Positions 19,941-29,062 of a stretch of 47,598 nucleotides of DNA are shown in pieces. The notes beneath the pieces were generated by a model. It searched no databases, had not been told where the DNA came from, and saw only the letters and a list, made by a program, of their open reading frames with translations. Numbering within the stretch: the first letter of the stretch is position 1; every line of letters begins with the position of its first letter. The position numbers and the translations under genes are program-made. The DNA comes from Bacteroidaceae bacterium (GTDB taxonomy: Bacteria > Bacteroidota > Bacteroidia > Bacteroidales > Bacteroidaceae): assembly GCA_017483765.1 (NCBI GenBank), contig JAFUVE010000059.1:1-47598 (forward strand). Direction: 5' to 3'.

Positions 19941-22538
19941 ATGAAAAGACATCTACAACTGATTTTTTCTTTTGCCCTGATGGCGTTTTTTGCTATCGGT
20001 GCGAATGCGGAGGAATTCTCGTGGGATTTCTCTAAAAAAACTTATTCTGAGGCATCGGAAACTAAGGTCGTATGGGAAAGCGACTATGCCACACTGGTGT
20101 CGGAACAGACTGATAAAGACGGCACAAAAGCTAATAACTATCTGGGCGGTGATGAGAACAACCGTACCAGCAGTCGTTTCTACAAAGGGTGTGTGGTGAC
20201 AATCACTCCTGCAGATGGTTATGAAATTTCTTCAGTGGTGTTTGAATGCACGACCAACGCATACGCAAAGGCGTTGAAGGATAGCGCATGGGAAAACGCT
20301 GAAGCGGGACAGGCTGATGCCATTGTCACGGTGACTCCGACGGATGGCACGAAACCCTTCTCTGTCACTATGAGCGGTACTTCTGGCTTAAAAACAGTGA
20401 CCGTCAACTACAATCAGGCTGGTGGCGTCAAAGCTCCTGATATCTCACCTGTGACGGGAACATATGAAGAAGACCAGACCGTTACGATCACTGCTGAAGA
20501 GGGACTGACCGTATATTATTCTTTAGACGATGGTGAGTTCCAGGCTTATTCTGCGCCGTTCACTGTAAGTAAAACCACAAAGGTGAGCGCTTATGCAACA
20601 GATGCAGCCGGAAATCAAAGTCCTACAACAGTCAGCACCATCACTATCGGAGCTTATATCTATCAGGCTGAGTTCAAGAACAACCCGGGCGATTTCACCA
20701 CCAACAACGTGACGATGTCTTCGTCAATGACATTCGTCTGGACAAACAACAGCTATGGATGGGTAGCTTCTGCTTTTGTTGGAGGCGCTGCGCAGCAGGC
20801 TGAGTCCTGGTTGATTTCACCTGCATTCAAGACTGAGGCCGGTGGCGAAATAATTCTTTCGTTCATGCATGCGCTGAATAAGGGCTCAAAGGATGCTTGC
20901 GGACTGTATGTGTCAGAGGACAAGACGAACTGGACTGAGGTGACCGTGCCTAACTGGCCGGCTGGAACCAACTGGGATTTCATTTCCTCAGGCGATATAG
21001 ACCTCTCATCCTATGCGGGAAAGACCATTTATCTGGGCTTCAAATACACCAGCACTACTTCAAACGCACCTTCTTGGGAAATCCAGGAACTGCAACTTAA
21101 GGGTAAGGGCAGCTATAATCAGGCTGAGGCACCTGAATACACCACTATCGCTGCAGCAAAGGCAGCCGCTACTGTCGACAAGATTACTTCTGTCCTGAAG
21201 CTGAAAGGTGTGACTGTGGTTTATGTGAACGGATCGTCCACATACATCACCGACGGAACTGACGGATTCCTGCTCTATGGCTCTTCACTCGGACTGAAAC
21301 AGGGTGAGAACGTGGACGTCACCGTCACTGGGCAGCTCTATCTCTACAATGGTCTGCCGGAACTTTCTGTATCCAAGGTGGATCAGACGACTGTCAACTC
21401 TGAGAACAACGTGGTGGAGCCGATGGTAGTCGAGGTGGCTGAGCTCCTCGCTAACCCGATGAAATACTCCAACCTGCTTGTGAAGCTTGAAGGCGTCGGC
21501 ATTGAGAATGAAACATGGACCGAGCGTAATGTGACGTTGATCCAGGACGGTGAGGAATGTGGTATGCGTGACAACTGGAATATCGCTACCGACATGACGT
21601 TCAAGACCGATATGGATTATAACATCACCGGCTTCGTGTCTATCCACAACGCTGATGTCCAGCTCTATCCCCGCACCACCGACGACATCGAGCTCATCAC
21701 CTCTCAGGCTAAGCCGGCTTCCGCATGGAAGGACGGCGAGACTGAGGTGACATCTCTTGAGTTCTCGTCTCTCGACGACGCGGTGAGCGCTGTATTCAGC
21801 ACGGACACTGACGGCGCGGTGACATTCTCCTCTTCCGACGAGAGCGTGGCTACCGTAGACGAGCAAGGAAAGATCACATTGGTGGGTGCCGGCTTGTGTA
21901 CTATAAAAGCAGAGACCGCTGAGACCGCTGCCTTCCAGGCTTCTACTGCTTCACTCGACATCAAGGTGATGATTCTTCAGGGCGACGGAACGAAGGAGAA
22001 CCCGTACACCATCGCCGACGTTCAGCTGCTTTACGACGAGACCACGCCGTCTGAGCCCGTTTGGGTCACCGGTTATATTGTAGGCTGCGTGAACGGAGCT
22101 CTCAGCAAGCCGGCTTGGACTGCCGACAGCGAGAACATCACGAAGACCAACTTCATCATCTCCGACAACAAAGATGCCGAGAGCGTGGACGAGTGCATCC
22201 CGATGGAGCTGGCAAAGGGCGAGATCCGCGACAACAACAACCTCGCTGATCATCCGGAGAACCTGGGTCAGCAGATGAAGGCGCTTGGCGTCATCACGAA
22301 GTACTTCTCCGTTTGCGGTATCAAGAGCGTGACCGAGCTCATCATCGGCGAAGAGCAGCAGCCGGAGACGAAGAAGGGCGATGTGAACGAGGACACGAAG
22401 GTGGATATCTCTGACATCGTGGCTGTCATCAACCAGATTGCCGGAACTGCCACCTACAAGAACGCTGACGTGAACGGTGACAACAAGGTGGATATCTCCG
22501 ACATCGTGGCCATCATTAACATCATCGCAGGACAATAA
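19941..22538 (+). CDS. secreted multidomain protein with DUF6359 and C-terminal dockerin pair
   Basis: An 865-residue exported protein with a signal peptide (about 1-23, ending ANA). Visible modules in order: an N-terminal beta domain (25-155); a chitobiase/hexosaminidase C-terminal-type Ig module (about 160-235; VYYSLDDGEFQAYSAPF); a jelly-roll of choice-of-anchor-J type (240-390; WLISPAFKTEAGGEIILSF); an OB-fold-like unit (400-545); a bacterial Ig (Big-2-like) unit (about 550-675); a DUF6359 module (677-800; KYFSVCGIKS); and two dockerin-like repeats near the end (GDVNEDTKVDISDI and ADVNGDNKVDISDI), each with a calcium-loop pattern. No catalytic residues are recognisable, so it is probably a binding or scaffold protein. 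Its DUF6359 links it to the lipoproteins of the divergent unit. Confidence 0.78.
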   Translation: MKRHLQLIFSFALMAFFAIGANAEEFSWDFSKKTYSEASETKVVWESDYATLVSEQTDKDGTKANNYLGGDENNRTSSRFYKGCVVTITPADGYEISSVVFECTTNAYAKALKDSAWENAEAGQADAIVTVTPTDGTKPFSVTMSGTSGLKTVTVNYNQAGGVKAPDISPVTGTYEEDQTVTITAEEGLTVYYSLDDGEFQAYSAPFTVSKTTKVSAYATDAAGNQSPTTVSTITIGAYIYQAEFKNNPGDFTTNNVTMSSSMTFVWTNNSYGWVASAFVGGAAQQAESWLISPAFKTEAGGEIILSFMHALNKGSKDACGLYVSEDKTNWTEVTVPNWPAGTNWDFISSGDIDLSSYAGKTIYLGFKYTSTTSNAPSWEIQELQLKGKGSYNQAEAPEYTTIAAAKAAATVDKITSVLKLKGVTVVYVNGSSTYITDGTDGFLLYGSSLGLKQGENVDVTVTGQLYLYNGLPELSVSKVDQTTVNSENNVVEPMVVEVAELLANPMKYSNLLVKLEGVGIENETWTERNVTLIQDGEECGMRDNWNIATDMTFKTDMDYNITGFVSIHNADVQLYPRTTDDIELITSQAKPASAWKDGETEVTSLEFSSLDDAVSAVFSTDTDGAVTFSSSDESVATVDEQGKITLVGAGLCTIKAETAETAAFQASTASLDIKVMILQGDGTKENPYTIADVQLLYDETTPSEPVWVTGYIVGCVNGALSKPAWTADSENITKTNFIISDNKDAESVDECIPMELAKGEIRDNNNLADHPENLGQQMKALGVITKYFSVCGIKSVTELIIGEEQQPETKKGDVNEDTKVDISDIVAVINQIAGTATYKNADVNGDNKVDISDIVAIINIIAGQ

Positions 22539-22561
22539 TCTGAAATAAAAACTAACACAAA

Positions 22562-22593
22562 AAAGGGATGCACCTGTTTGGGTGCATCCCTTT
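22562..22593. terminator. strong terminator between convergent genes
   Basis: AAAGGGATGCACC (22562-22574) pairs perfectly with GGTGCATCCCTTT (22581-22593) across a 6-nt loop. The A- and T-rich ends suit both directions, fitting the convergent dockerin-protein and clpB genes. Confidence 0.9.
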
Positions 22594-22670
22594 ACTGTTG
22601 TTTTTTGTCTGTCTTATGCGGTTGGTCTGATCCGGCAGGGACACTGCCGTCTCGTCTTCAGTCGTCGCGC

Positions 22671-25337
22671 TTAATTCCTGAACACCAGTCCTTCTGCCTC
22701 GGCGTCCACCACGATTTCGTGGTCGCGGTCCACTTCGCCGGACAGGATCTTCTTCGACAGGTCGTTGAGCAGGTAGCGCTGGATGGCCCGCTTCACTGGC
22801 CTTGCTCCGAACTCGGGGTCGAAACCGGCCTTGCCCAGGAACTTGATGGCGGCATCGGTCAGACGCATCTTGATGCCGTTGTCGGAGAGCATACGTGCCA
22901 CACCGTCCACCTGCATCCTGACGATGTCGTTGATCTGCTGCTCGTTCAGTGGGGTGAACATGATGATCTCGTCGATTCGGTTCAGAAACTCCGGACGGAT
23001 CTGCTGCTTCAGCATCGTCAGCACCTCTTTCTTGGTCGACTCCATCAGTTCGTCGCGCTTGGTGCGAAGTGTCTGTTCGCTGGCGGCTCCCGACTTCTCC
23101 AGATTGTATAGTCCTTCGAAGCGCTCCTGAATCAAGTGGCTGCCCATATTCGAAGTCATGATGATGATCGTGTTCTTGAAGTTCACCGTACGTCCCTTGT
23201 TGTCGGTCAGACGTCCGTCGTCGAGCACCTGAAGCAAGATGTTGAACACGTCGGGATGGGCTTTCTCGATTTCGTCGAATAGGATGACAGAGTAGGGCTT
23301 ACGCCTTACGGCCTCGGTCAGCTGTCCGCCCTCGTCGTAACCCACGTATCCGGGAGGGGCTCCGATAAGCCGGCTGACGCTGTGCTTCTCCTGATACTCG
23401 CTCATGTCGATACGTGTCATCATGCTGTCGTCGTCGAAGAGGTAGTTGGCCAGGGCCTTCGCCAGCTCCGTCTTTCCCACACCGGTGGTGCCGAGGAAGA
23501 TGAACGACCCAATCGGTCGCTTAGGGTCCTGCAGTCCGGCACGGCTCCGTCGTACGGCGTCGCTCACGGCGAGGATGGCCTCATCCTGACCTACCACGCG
23601 CTTATGCAGCTCTTCCTCCAGGTGGAGCAGCTTCTCGCGCTCGCTCTGCTGCATCTTCGTCACAGGGATGCCGGTCCAGCGGCTCACAATCTCGGCGATG
23701 TCGTCGCTCGTCACCTCCTCCTTCACCATCGCGTCGCCGCTCTGAGTGCGGGTCAGCTCCTCGTGGATGGACTGGTTCTGAGCCTCCAGCGACTGGATTT
23801 TTCCGTAGCGGATCTCAGCCACCTTGCCGTAGTCGCCTTCGCGCTCGGCACGGTCGGCCTCGAATTTCAGCCGCTCAATCTCCTGTTTGTTGTGCTGGAT
23901 CTTGTTGAGCAGCGACCGCTCTGCCTCCCATTTCGACTTGTACTGCTTCTCTTCTTCCTTGAGGTTGGCTATCTTCTCTTCCACGTCCTTCAGACGCTGG
24001 CTTGCGCCCTTGTCCTTGTCGGTGGATGCGCCTGCCGCGCTGTCAACGTCGCGCTTGATGGCCTCACGCTCGATTTCCAGCTGTTTCAGCTGACGGCTGA
24101 TGTTGTCAAGCTCCTCTGGCACAGAGTCACGCTCCATCCTCAGCTTGGCGGCGGCCTCGTCCATCAGGTCGATGGCCTTGTCAGGCAGGAATCGGTCGGT
24201 GATGTAGCGGTTCGACAGCTCCACGGCGCTGATGATGGCCTCGTCCTTGATACGCACCTTGTGATGGTTCTCGTACCTTTCCTTCAAGCCTCGCAGGATG
24301 CTGATGGAGTCTACCACGTCCGGCTCATCCACCATCACGGTCTGGAACCTCCGCTCCAGCGCCTTGTCCTTCTCAAAGTATTTCTGGTACTCGTCGAGGG
24401 TGGTGGCGCCGATGCTGCGCAGCTCTCCACGGGCCAGCGCCGGCTTCAGGATGTTGGCGGCGTCCATGGCGCCCTCGCTCTTGCCGGCTCCCACCAGCGT
24501 GTGGATTTCGTCGATGAAAAGGATGATGTTGCCTTCGCTCTTCACCACTTCGTTCACCACGCTCTTCAGACGCTCTTCAAACTCGCCCTTGTATTTCGCA
24601 CCGGCAATCAGCGCGCCCATGTCGAGTGAATAGAGTTGCTTGTCTTTCAGGTTCTCCGGAACGTCGCCACGCAGGATCCTGTGGGCCAGACCTTCCACGA
24701 TGGCGGTCTTACCGGTTCCCGGCTCACCAATCAGGATCGGGTTGTTCTTTGTACGACGGCTCAATATCTGAAGCACACGGCGGATTTCCTCGTCACGACC
24801 GATGACCGGGTCCAGCTTGCCGCTCCTGGCTGCGTCTATCAGGTTGATGGCGTATTTCGACAGGCTCTGGTAGGTGTCCTCGCTGCTCTGACTCTGCACT
24901 TTCTGGCCGTTACGCAGCTCGAAGATGGCCTGCTTCAACGCCTTCTCGCTCACGCCCATGCCCTTCATCATCTTCGACACGCTCGTGTCGACCAAGAATA
25001 AGGCAAGCAGCATGGCCTCGAGCGACACGTACTCGTCACCCAACTCTTTCGACAGGGTGATGCTCCGCTGCAGCACCTCGTTGGTCTCACGGCTTAGATA
25101 GGGTTCGCCGCCGCTCACTTTCGGGAACGACTGCGACTCGCGCAGGATAATGTCGGAAAATGACTGGGCATTGATACCCAGCTTGCTGAACAGGAAGTTG
25201 GTGACGTTCTCCCCAACGTTCAGGATTCCGCTCATCAGGTGGACTGGCTCCACGCTCTGCTGACCGTTACGCTCCACCAGGCTGATGGCTTCCTGAAGTG
25301 CCTCCTGCGATTTGATTGTGAAATTCTTGAAGTTCAT
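22671..25337 (-). CDS. clpB: ATP-dependent chaperone ClpB
   Basis: An 888-residue cytosolic AAA+ disaggregase that, with DnaK, rescues aggregated proteins after heat or other stress. It has the Clp N-terminal repeat domain (1-145), a first AAA module with Walker A GEPGTGKT at 204-211, a long coiled-coil middle domain (about 400-545, Lys/Glu-rich), a second AAA module with Walker A GTTGVGKT at about 614-621, and the C-terminal D2-small domain. The start is set at [13 protein letters not shown]: just before it the minus strand reads AAGGAGGAAAATT, a strong Shine-Dalgarno rarely seen elsewhere in this window. A longer frame 15 codons upstream is rejected on that ground. It appears monocistronic, ending at the bidirectional terminator. 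Confidence 0.96.
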   Translation of the reverse strand: MNFKNFTIKSQEALQEAISLVERNGQQSVEPVHLMSGILNVGENVTNFLFSKLGINAQSFSDIILRESQSFPKVSGGEPYLSRETNEVLQRSITLSKELGDEYVSLEAMLLALFLVDTSVSKMMKGMGVSEKALKQAIFELRNGQKVQSQSSEDTYQSLSKYAINLIDAARSGKLDPVIGRDEEIRRVLQILSRRTKNNPILIGEPGTGKTAIVEGLAHRILRGDVPENLKDKQLYSLDMGALIAGAKYKGEFEERLKSVVNEVVKSEGNIILFIDEIHTLVGAGKSEGAMDAANILKPALARGELRSIGATTLDEYQKYFEKDKALERRFQTVMVDEPDVVDSISILRGLKERYENHHKVRIKDEAIISAVELSNRYITDRFLPDKAIDLMDEAAAKLRMERDSVPEELDNISRQLKQLEIEREAIKRDVDSAAGASTDKDKGASQRLKDVEEKIANLKEEEKQYKSKWEAERSLLNKIQHNKQEIERLKFEADRAEREGDYGKVAEIRYGKIQSLEAQNQSIHEELTRTQSGDAMVKEEVTSDDIAEIVSRWTGIPVTKMQQSEREKLLHLEEELHKRVVGQDEAILAVSDAVRRSRAGLQDPKRPIGSFIFLGTTGVGKTELAKALANYLFDDDSMMTRIDMSEYQEKHSVSRLIGAPPGYVGYDEGGQLTEAVRRKPYSVILFDEIEKAHPDVFNILLQVLDDGRLTDNKGRTVNFKNTIIIMTSNMGSHLIQERFEGLYNLEKSGAASEQTLRTKRDELMESTKKEVLTMLKQQIRPEFLNRIDEIIMFTPLNEQQINDIVRMQVDGVARMLSDNGIKMRLTDAAIKFLGKAGFDPEFGARPVKRAIQRYLLNDLSKKILSGEVDRDHEIVVDAEAEGLVFRN

Positions 25338-25461
25338 AATTTTCCTCCTTTTTTTTTTTAGTTTCTGACTTCTTTCCATCAAGATTTGTTCCTTTATGTT
25401 ATAAATGTCATTTTGGCATTGTTTTCTGTCAAATTGACTGCTTTTCTCGGGGCAGTTTTTA

Positions 25462-25572
25462 TAGTTTCTATAGTTGTCCTAGTTGTCCTAGTTGTCCTAG
25501 TTGTCCTAGTTTTCCTAGTTTCCCTAGTTATCCTAGTCTCCCTAGTCTCCCTAGTTTCCCTAGTTATCCTAG
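25462..25572. repeat. 9-bp-period TAG repeat, 13 copies
   Basis: TAG occurs at 25462, 25471, 25480 and so on to 25570, exactly every 9 bp. Units are TAGTTGTCC (three consecutive identical copies), then TAGTTTTCC, TAGTTTCCC, TAGTTATCC and TAGTCTCCC variants. Most junctions read CCTAG. It is the longest intergenic member of the 9-bp family here. Confidence 0.95.
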
Positions 25573-25654
25573 TCTGACGATATAAAAATCCAATCTTTTG
25601 TCTGCTTGCTTTCACTTTTAACTGATTCGTTTCTTTTTTCTCGCTTTTTTTCCG

Positions 25655-25663
25655 TAACTTTGC
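25655..25663 (+). promoter_or_regulatory. capsule-locus promoter -7 element
   Basis: TAACTTTGC is an exact TAnnTTTGC match about 108 bp before the sugar-transferase ATG. The region at -33 is T-rich (TTCTTTTTTC) without a clean TTTG. It leaves a leader long enough to hold the inverted repeat at 25720-25760. Confidence 0.6.
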
Positions 25664-25719
25664 AAAGTTTTTGCGTGGACTGTACACGCGACTTAAACTA
25701 TCTTAGCTTTTTTAGGTTT

Positions 25720-25760
25720 TTTTACAATAAAAAATGTTAACATACGTTATTATTGTAAAA
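25720..25760 (+). promoter_or_regulatory. hairpin in capsule-locus leader
   Basis: TTTTACAATAA (25720-25730) is the exact reverse complement of TTATTGTAAAA (25750-25760), with a 19-nt loop that includes the palindrome ATGTTAACAT. It ends 10 bp before the first capsule start codon. It could control transcript elongation or translation, or be an operator; an invertible-promoter end is less likely because only one side of the promoter carries the arms. Confidence 0.45.
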
Positions 25761-25770
25761 GAACTGGAAA

Positions 25771-26433
25771 ATGATGACAAATACGACTGCAATTACAATG
25801 AATATAGATAAGAGAGAAGAGACTATCGACACCATCGACAACATGAACGCCCTGCAAAGAGGACTGAAGCGTTTCGGAGACGTTTTTTTCTCTTTATTCG
25901 GCCTTATATGTCTCTCGCCGGTGTTCCTCGTCATCTACATCATTCAGAAATTTACGTCCGAAGGACCTGCCATCTTCTCACAGGAACGGATAGGCTACAA
26001 GGGTAAACCCTTCAAAATCTACAAGTTCCGGTCTATGATTGTGGCGGCTGAGGAAAACGGGCCGGAGCTGGCATGTAAGGAAGACAACCGACTCACCAAA
26101 TTCGGCAAATTCCTGCGAGAGCACCATCTCGACGAGCTGCCACAGCTCTGGAACGTGCTAATCGGCGACATGTCGTTCGTGGGATACAGGCCCGAACGGA
26201 AGTTCTATATCGACCAAATCATGCAGCACAACCCTGACTACCAGCTGCTTTACTGCAGCCGTCCCGGTGTCACATCCTACGCCACCATCTACAACGGCTA
26301 CACCGACACGATGGAAAAGATGCTCAAACGACTTGACTACGACCTTGAATATCTCCGCACGCGGACAATCATGTTGGACTTCAAAATCATCTTCAAGACC
26401 GTCTTCTCCATCGGTAAAGGTGACAAGATTTAA
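25771..26433 (+). CDS. initiating sugar transferase (WbaP/PglC type)
   Basis: A 220-residue monotopic membrane enzyme of the bacterial sugar transferase family, which moves a sugar-1-phosphate from a nucleotide sugar onto undecaprenyl phosphate to start a capsule or O-antigen repeat. Signature parts are the basic RGLKRFGDVFF entry, a hydrophobic re-entrant helix (about 36-60), KIYKFRSM, the catalytic Asp-Glu pair D121/E122 in HHLDELPQLWNVL, and GDMSFVGYRP. It is shorter than WbaP and lacks the extra N-terminal helices, so it is PglC/EpsL-like. It is the first gene of the rightward capsule unit and defines the locus as an undecaprenyl-linked, Wzx/Wzy-type pathway. Sugar specificity cannot be read. 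Confidence 0.92.
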   Translation: MMTNTTAITMNIDKREETIDTIDNMNALQRGLKRFGDVFFSLFGLICLSPVFLVIYIIQKFTSEGPAIFSQERIGYKGKPFKIYKFRSMIVAAEENGPELACKEDNRLTKFGKFLREHHLDELPQLWNVLIGDMSFVGYRPERKFYIDQIMQHNPDYQLLYCSRPGVTSYATIYNGYTDTMEKMLKRLDYDLEYLRTRTIMLDFKIIFKTVFSIGKGDKI

Positions 26434-26463
26434 GGTATTTGACATTATTCAGACAGACAAGTA

Positions 26464-26488
26464 GTAGAGACGCGCCGTGGTGCGTCTT
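26464..26488. repeat. GTAGAGACGC palindrome
   Basis: AGACGC (26468-26473) and GCGTCT (26482-26487) form a GC-rich hairpin within GTAGAGACGCGCC...GGTGCGTCT. It sits in the spacer between the sugar transferase and the exporter gene. The wording looks like a short interspersed palindrome rather than a terminator, since no T-run follows. Confidence 0.45.
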
Positions 26489-26532
26489 CATACGTTTAAA
26501 AAATCATCAAAAAATACATCAAATTCAACAAT

Positions 26533-29043
26533 ATGAATTCCTTGTACAAGAAATTATTTATTCTCATTGCGTTCTTATCGCTCGGCATCCAGGCGTTCGC
26601 ACAGGTGGGCATGTCCGACGAGCAGCTCATCCAATTCCTGATTGAGCAGAAAAACGCAGGTGTGTCCGAAAGCCAGCTTGTGCCTAAGCTGCTTGAGAGA
26701 GGTGTGAGGATTGAGCAAATCCAGCGAGTCCGCCAGATGTATGAACGACAGAAGAACGGGGTCGGCGCAGTAAACGGAACCAACGGACCACAGGCACAGG
26801 CAGACCAGCGACAGCGCGGACTGAACCGCGCCGACGACAATAATTTCGTGCAGCCCAACAATGTCACATCGGAGGAGACGGTGCAAGACGAACTCTCTTT
26901 TATGGACATGGACTCCCTCGTGAGGGTAGAAAGACTGAAGAAGGAATTCCAGCAGAACCAGATTTTCGGACATAACATCTTCAATAACAAGAATCTTACT
27001 TTCGAACCTAGCCAGAATATGCCCACGCCGTCGAACTACCGTATCGGAGCAGGCGACAAGGTGTTCGTTGATGTGTGGGGCGCGTCCCAGAAGACTTTCG
27101 AGGGGACTGTCTCGCCCGACGGTACCATCACCATCGAAAACGTGGGGCCAGTGAAGCTGGCTGGACTGACAGTCCGGGAAGCCACGAAGAAGTTGCGTGG
27201 TGTGCTCGGACGCTATTATTCCTCATCGCAAATCAGCCTCACCCTGGGTGAGACACGCTCCATTCAGGTGCAGGTGATGGGTGAGGTCAAAACACCAGGA
27301 ACATACACGCTCAGCGCGCTCTCCACTGCCTTCAACGCACTATACGCTGCGGGCGGAATCGGTGAACTCGGTACACTCCGCGATATCAAGGTGATGAGAG
27401 GGGGACGACAGATTGCCACCATCGACATCTACGACTTCATACTCAACGGGGTGCTCTCGGGCAACGTCCGACTTCAGGACAACGACGTCATCGTCGTAGG
27501 CTCATACAAGACGCTCGTCTGCCTGCGCGGAAAAGTGAAGCGCCCTATGTTCTACGAGATGCGCAAAAACGAGACGCTCTCCATGCTCATCGACTATGCT
27601 GGAGGATTCTCCGGAGATGCCTACCGCAAGAACGTCCGCCTCATACGTCCAACCGACAAGGAATACGCCATCTACAACGTCGACGAGTTCGACATGCCCA
27701 GCTTCACCATGCAGGACGGCGACTCGGTTTACGTCGACAGTGTGTTGCAGCGGTACTCCAATATGGCCGAACTGAAAGGGGCCGTCATGTATCCGGGTAA
27801 CTACCAAATCAACGGCACCGCATATACCCTCCGCGGCCTCATCGAGGCGGCCAGCGGGCTACGGGAGGACGCTTATGCAGAGCGGGTGGTCATCTACCGA
27901 CAGAAGGAAGACCTCACCACCGAGGCAATTTCTGTCAACCTGAAGAACGTGCTCAGCGGAGTGGATCCCGACGTGCCACTGAAGAAGAACGACAAGATTG
28001 TGGTGCAGAGCAAATTGGAACTCATCGGCCGGCAGACTATCGAGATTCTCGGAGAGGTGAACTTCCCAGGCGAATACCTGTATGCCGACAATATGTCCAT
28101 ACGTGATGTCATATTGCAGGCGGGAGGTACAACCGACGCAGCTTCTCATGCACGTGTGGATGTCTACCGCCGTGTCACCAATAAGAACGCCATGCAGGCA
28201 ACTGACACCATCGCACAGGTGTTCAACCTCGACATGGCAGACGGACTCTCTGGGAAGGACGGAGGATTCGTGCTGCAACCCAATGACAAGGTGATGGTTC
28301 GTAAGAGCCCTGACTATATGGAGCAGCAGACCGTCACCGTCAAGGGATGCGTCAACTTCGAGGGTACTTTCGCCATGGAGTCCAACAACTACAAACTCAC
28401 CGACATCATTGCGGCTGCGGGTGGACTCACTGATGTGGGATATGCCAAAGGTGCCAGACTTGAAAGACGACTCACATACGAAGAGCGAAAACAGCGGCAG
28501 ACCGCCTTGCGTGCACAGCAGATTGCGCTCTATGAGGAGAGCATGACCAACACGGATAAGAACTACGACATGAGCCGTGCGGACTCACTGCTTACCATGA
28601 AGCTCGGACTCGGTAACACTTACTATGTGGCTATCGACCTCGATGCGGCTATGAAGAATCCGAATGGAGCAGACAATATCGTGCTCAGAAACGGAGACGT
28701 GCTTACTATTCCGCAATATTCAAGTACCGTCAAAATCAGTGGTGACGTCATGTATCCGTCGTCCATCAACTTCAAGGAGGGAGAACCCCTCTCTTACTAC
28801 ATCGACCGTGCGGGAGGTTACGGAGAAAGCGCCAAGAAGCGAAAGACTTACATCATCTATCAGAACGGCTCCGTGCAGATGGCCAAGCGACACTACAAGA
28901 AAGCTATACAGCCGGGATGCGAAATTGTCGTCCCGTCGAAGAACAACCCGAACAAGATGACCATACAGGAGTCTTTGTCTATTGGTACGACATCAGCTTC
29001 CATCGCCACGATGATGGTCTCCATTGCCAATATGCTTAAGTAA
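26533..29043 (+). CDS. Wza-type polysaccharide export protein, multi-SLBB
   Basis: An 836-residue exported protein with a signal peptide (about 1-24, ending AFAQ), a helical N-terminal region, a polysaccharide-export domain (about 170-250; YRIGAGDKVFVDVWG, SPDGTITIENVGPVKLAG) and about six SLBB beta-grasp modules, recognised by repeats such as VMGEVKTPGTY, LRGKVKRPMFY, LKGAVMYPGNY, ILGEVNFPGEY, VKGCVNFEGTF and ISGDVMYPSSI. The C-terminus ends in a hydrophobic segment. It is about twice the size of enterobacterial Wza because of the SLBB array, as is usual in Bacteroidales. It should form the periplasmic and outer-membrane channel through which the polymer leaves, working with Wzz encoded 19 bp downstream. 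Confidence 0.92.
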   Translation: MNSLYKKLFILIAFLSLGIQAFAQVGMSDEQLIQFLIEQKNAGVSESQLVPKLLERGVRIEQIQRVRQMYERQKNGVGAVNGTNGPQAQADQRQRGLNRADDNNFVQPNNVTSEETVQDELSFMDMDSLVRVERLKKEFQQNQIFGHNIFNNKNLTFEPSQNMPTPSNYRIGAGDKVFVDVWGASQKTFEGTVSPDGTITIENVGPVKLAGLTVREATKKLRGVLGRYYSSSQISLTLGETRSIQVQVMGEVKTPGTYTLSALSTAFNALYAAGGIGELGTLRDIKVMRGGRQIATIDIYDFILNGVLSGNVRLQDNDVIVVGSYKTLVCLRGKVKRPMFYEMRKNETLSMLIDYAGGFSGDAYRKNVRLIRPTDKEYAIYNVDEFDMPSFTMQDGDSVYVDSVLQRYSNMAELKGAVMYPGNYQINGTAYTLRGLIEAASGLREDAYAERVVIYRQKEDLTTEAISVNLKNVLSGVDPDVPLKKNDKIVVQSKLELIGRQTIEILGEVNFPGEYLYADNMSIRDVILQAGGTTDAASHARVDVYRRVTNKNAMQATDTIAQVFNLDMADGLSGKDGGFVLQPNDKVMVRKSPDYMEQQTVTVKGCVNFEGTFAMESNNYKLTDIIAAAGGLTDVGYAKGARLERRLTYEERKQRQTALRAQQIALYEESMTNTDKNYDMSRADSLLTMKLGLGNTYYVAIDLDAAMKNPNGADNIVLRNGDVLTIPQYSSTVKISGDVMYPSSINFKEGEPLSYYIDRAGGYGESAKKRKTYIIYQNGSVQMAKRHYKKAIQPGCEIVVPSKNNPNKMTIQESLSIGTTSASIATMMVSIANMLK

Positions 29044-29062
29044 CTCAAACGGACTGAAAAAA

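Larger units (their letters stand above)
25338..25770. other. divergent spacer between clpB and the capsule locus
   Basis: This 433-bp gene-free stretch contains the clpB leader with a strong ribosome binding site, a 13-copy 9-bp repeat tract (25462-25572), a rightward promoter-like element (25655-25663) and an inverted repeat (25720-25760) directly before the first capsule gene. No clear clpB promoter was recognised. Confidence 0.7.

Noticed and set aside
23382-24629. 415-codon rightward open frame opposite clpB
   Set aside because: It lies wholly inside the antisense of a well-supported gene, is His/Val/Leu-rich as expected from reversed clpB codons, and has no domain or promoter.
25462-25572. 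CRISPR-like array
   Set aside because: Units are only 9 bp with no spacers between them and no cas genes nearby.
25386-25577. 63-codon hydrophobic frame across the TAG repeat tract
   Set aside because: Its VLVVLVVLV pattern is simply the translation of the 9-bp repeat and has no independent support.
25640-25770. Invertible capsule promoter
   Set aside because: The inverted repeat arms do not flank the promoter element and no recombinase gene is in the window.
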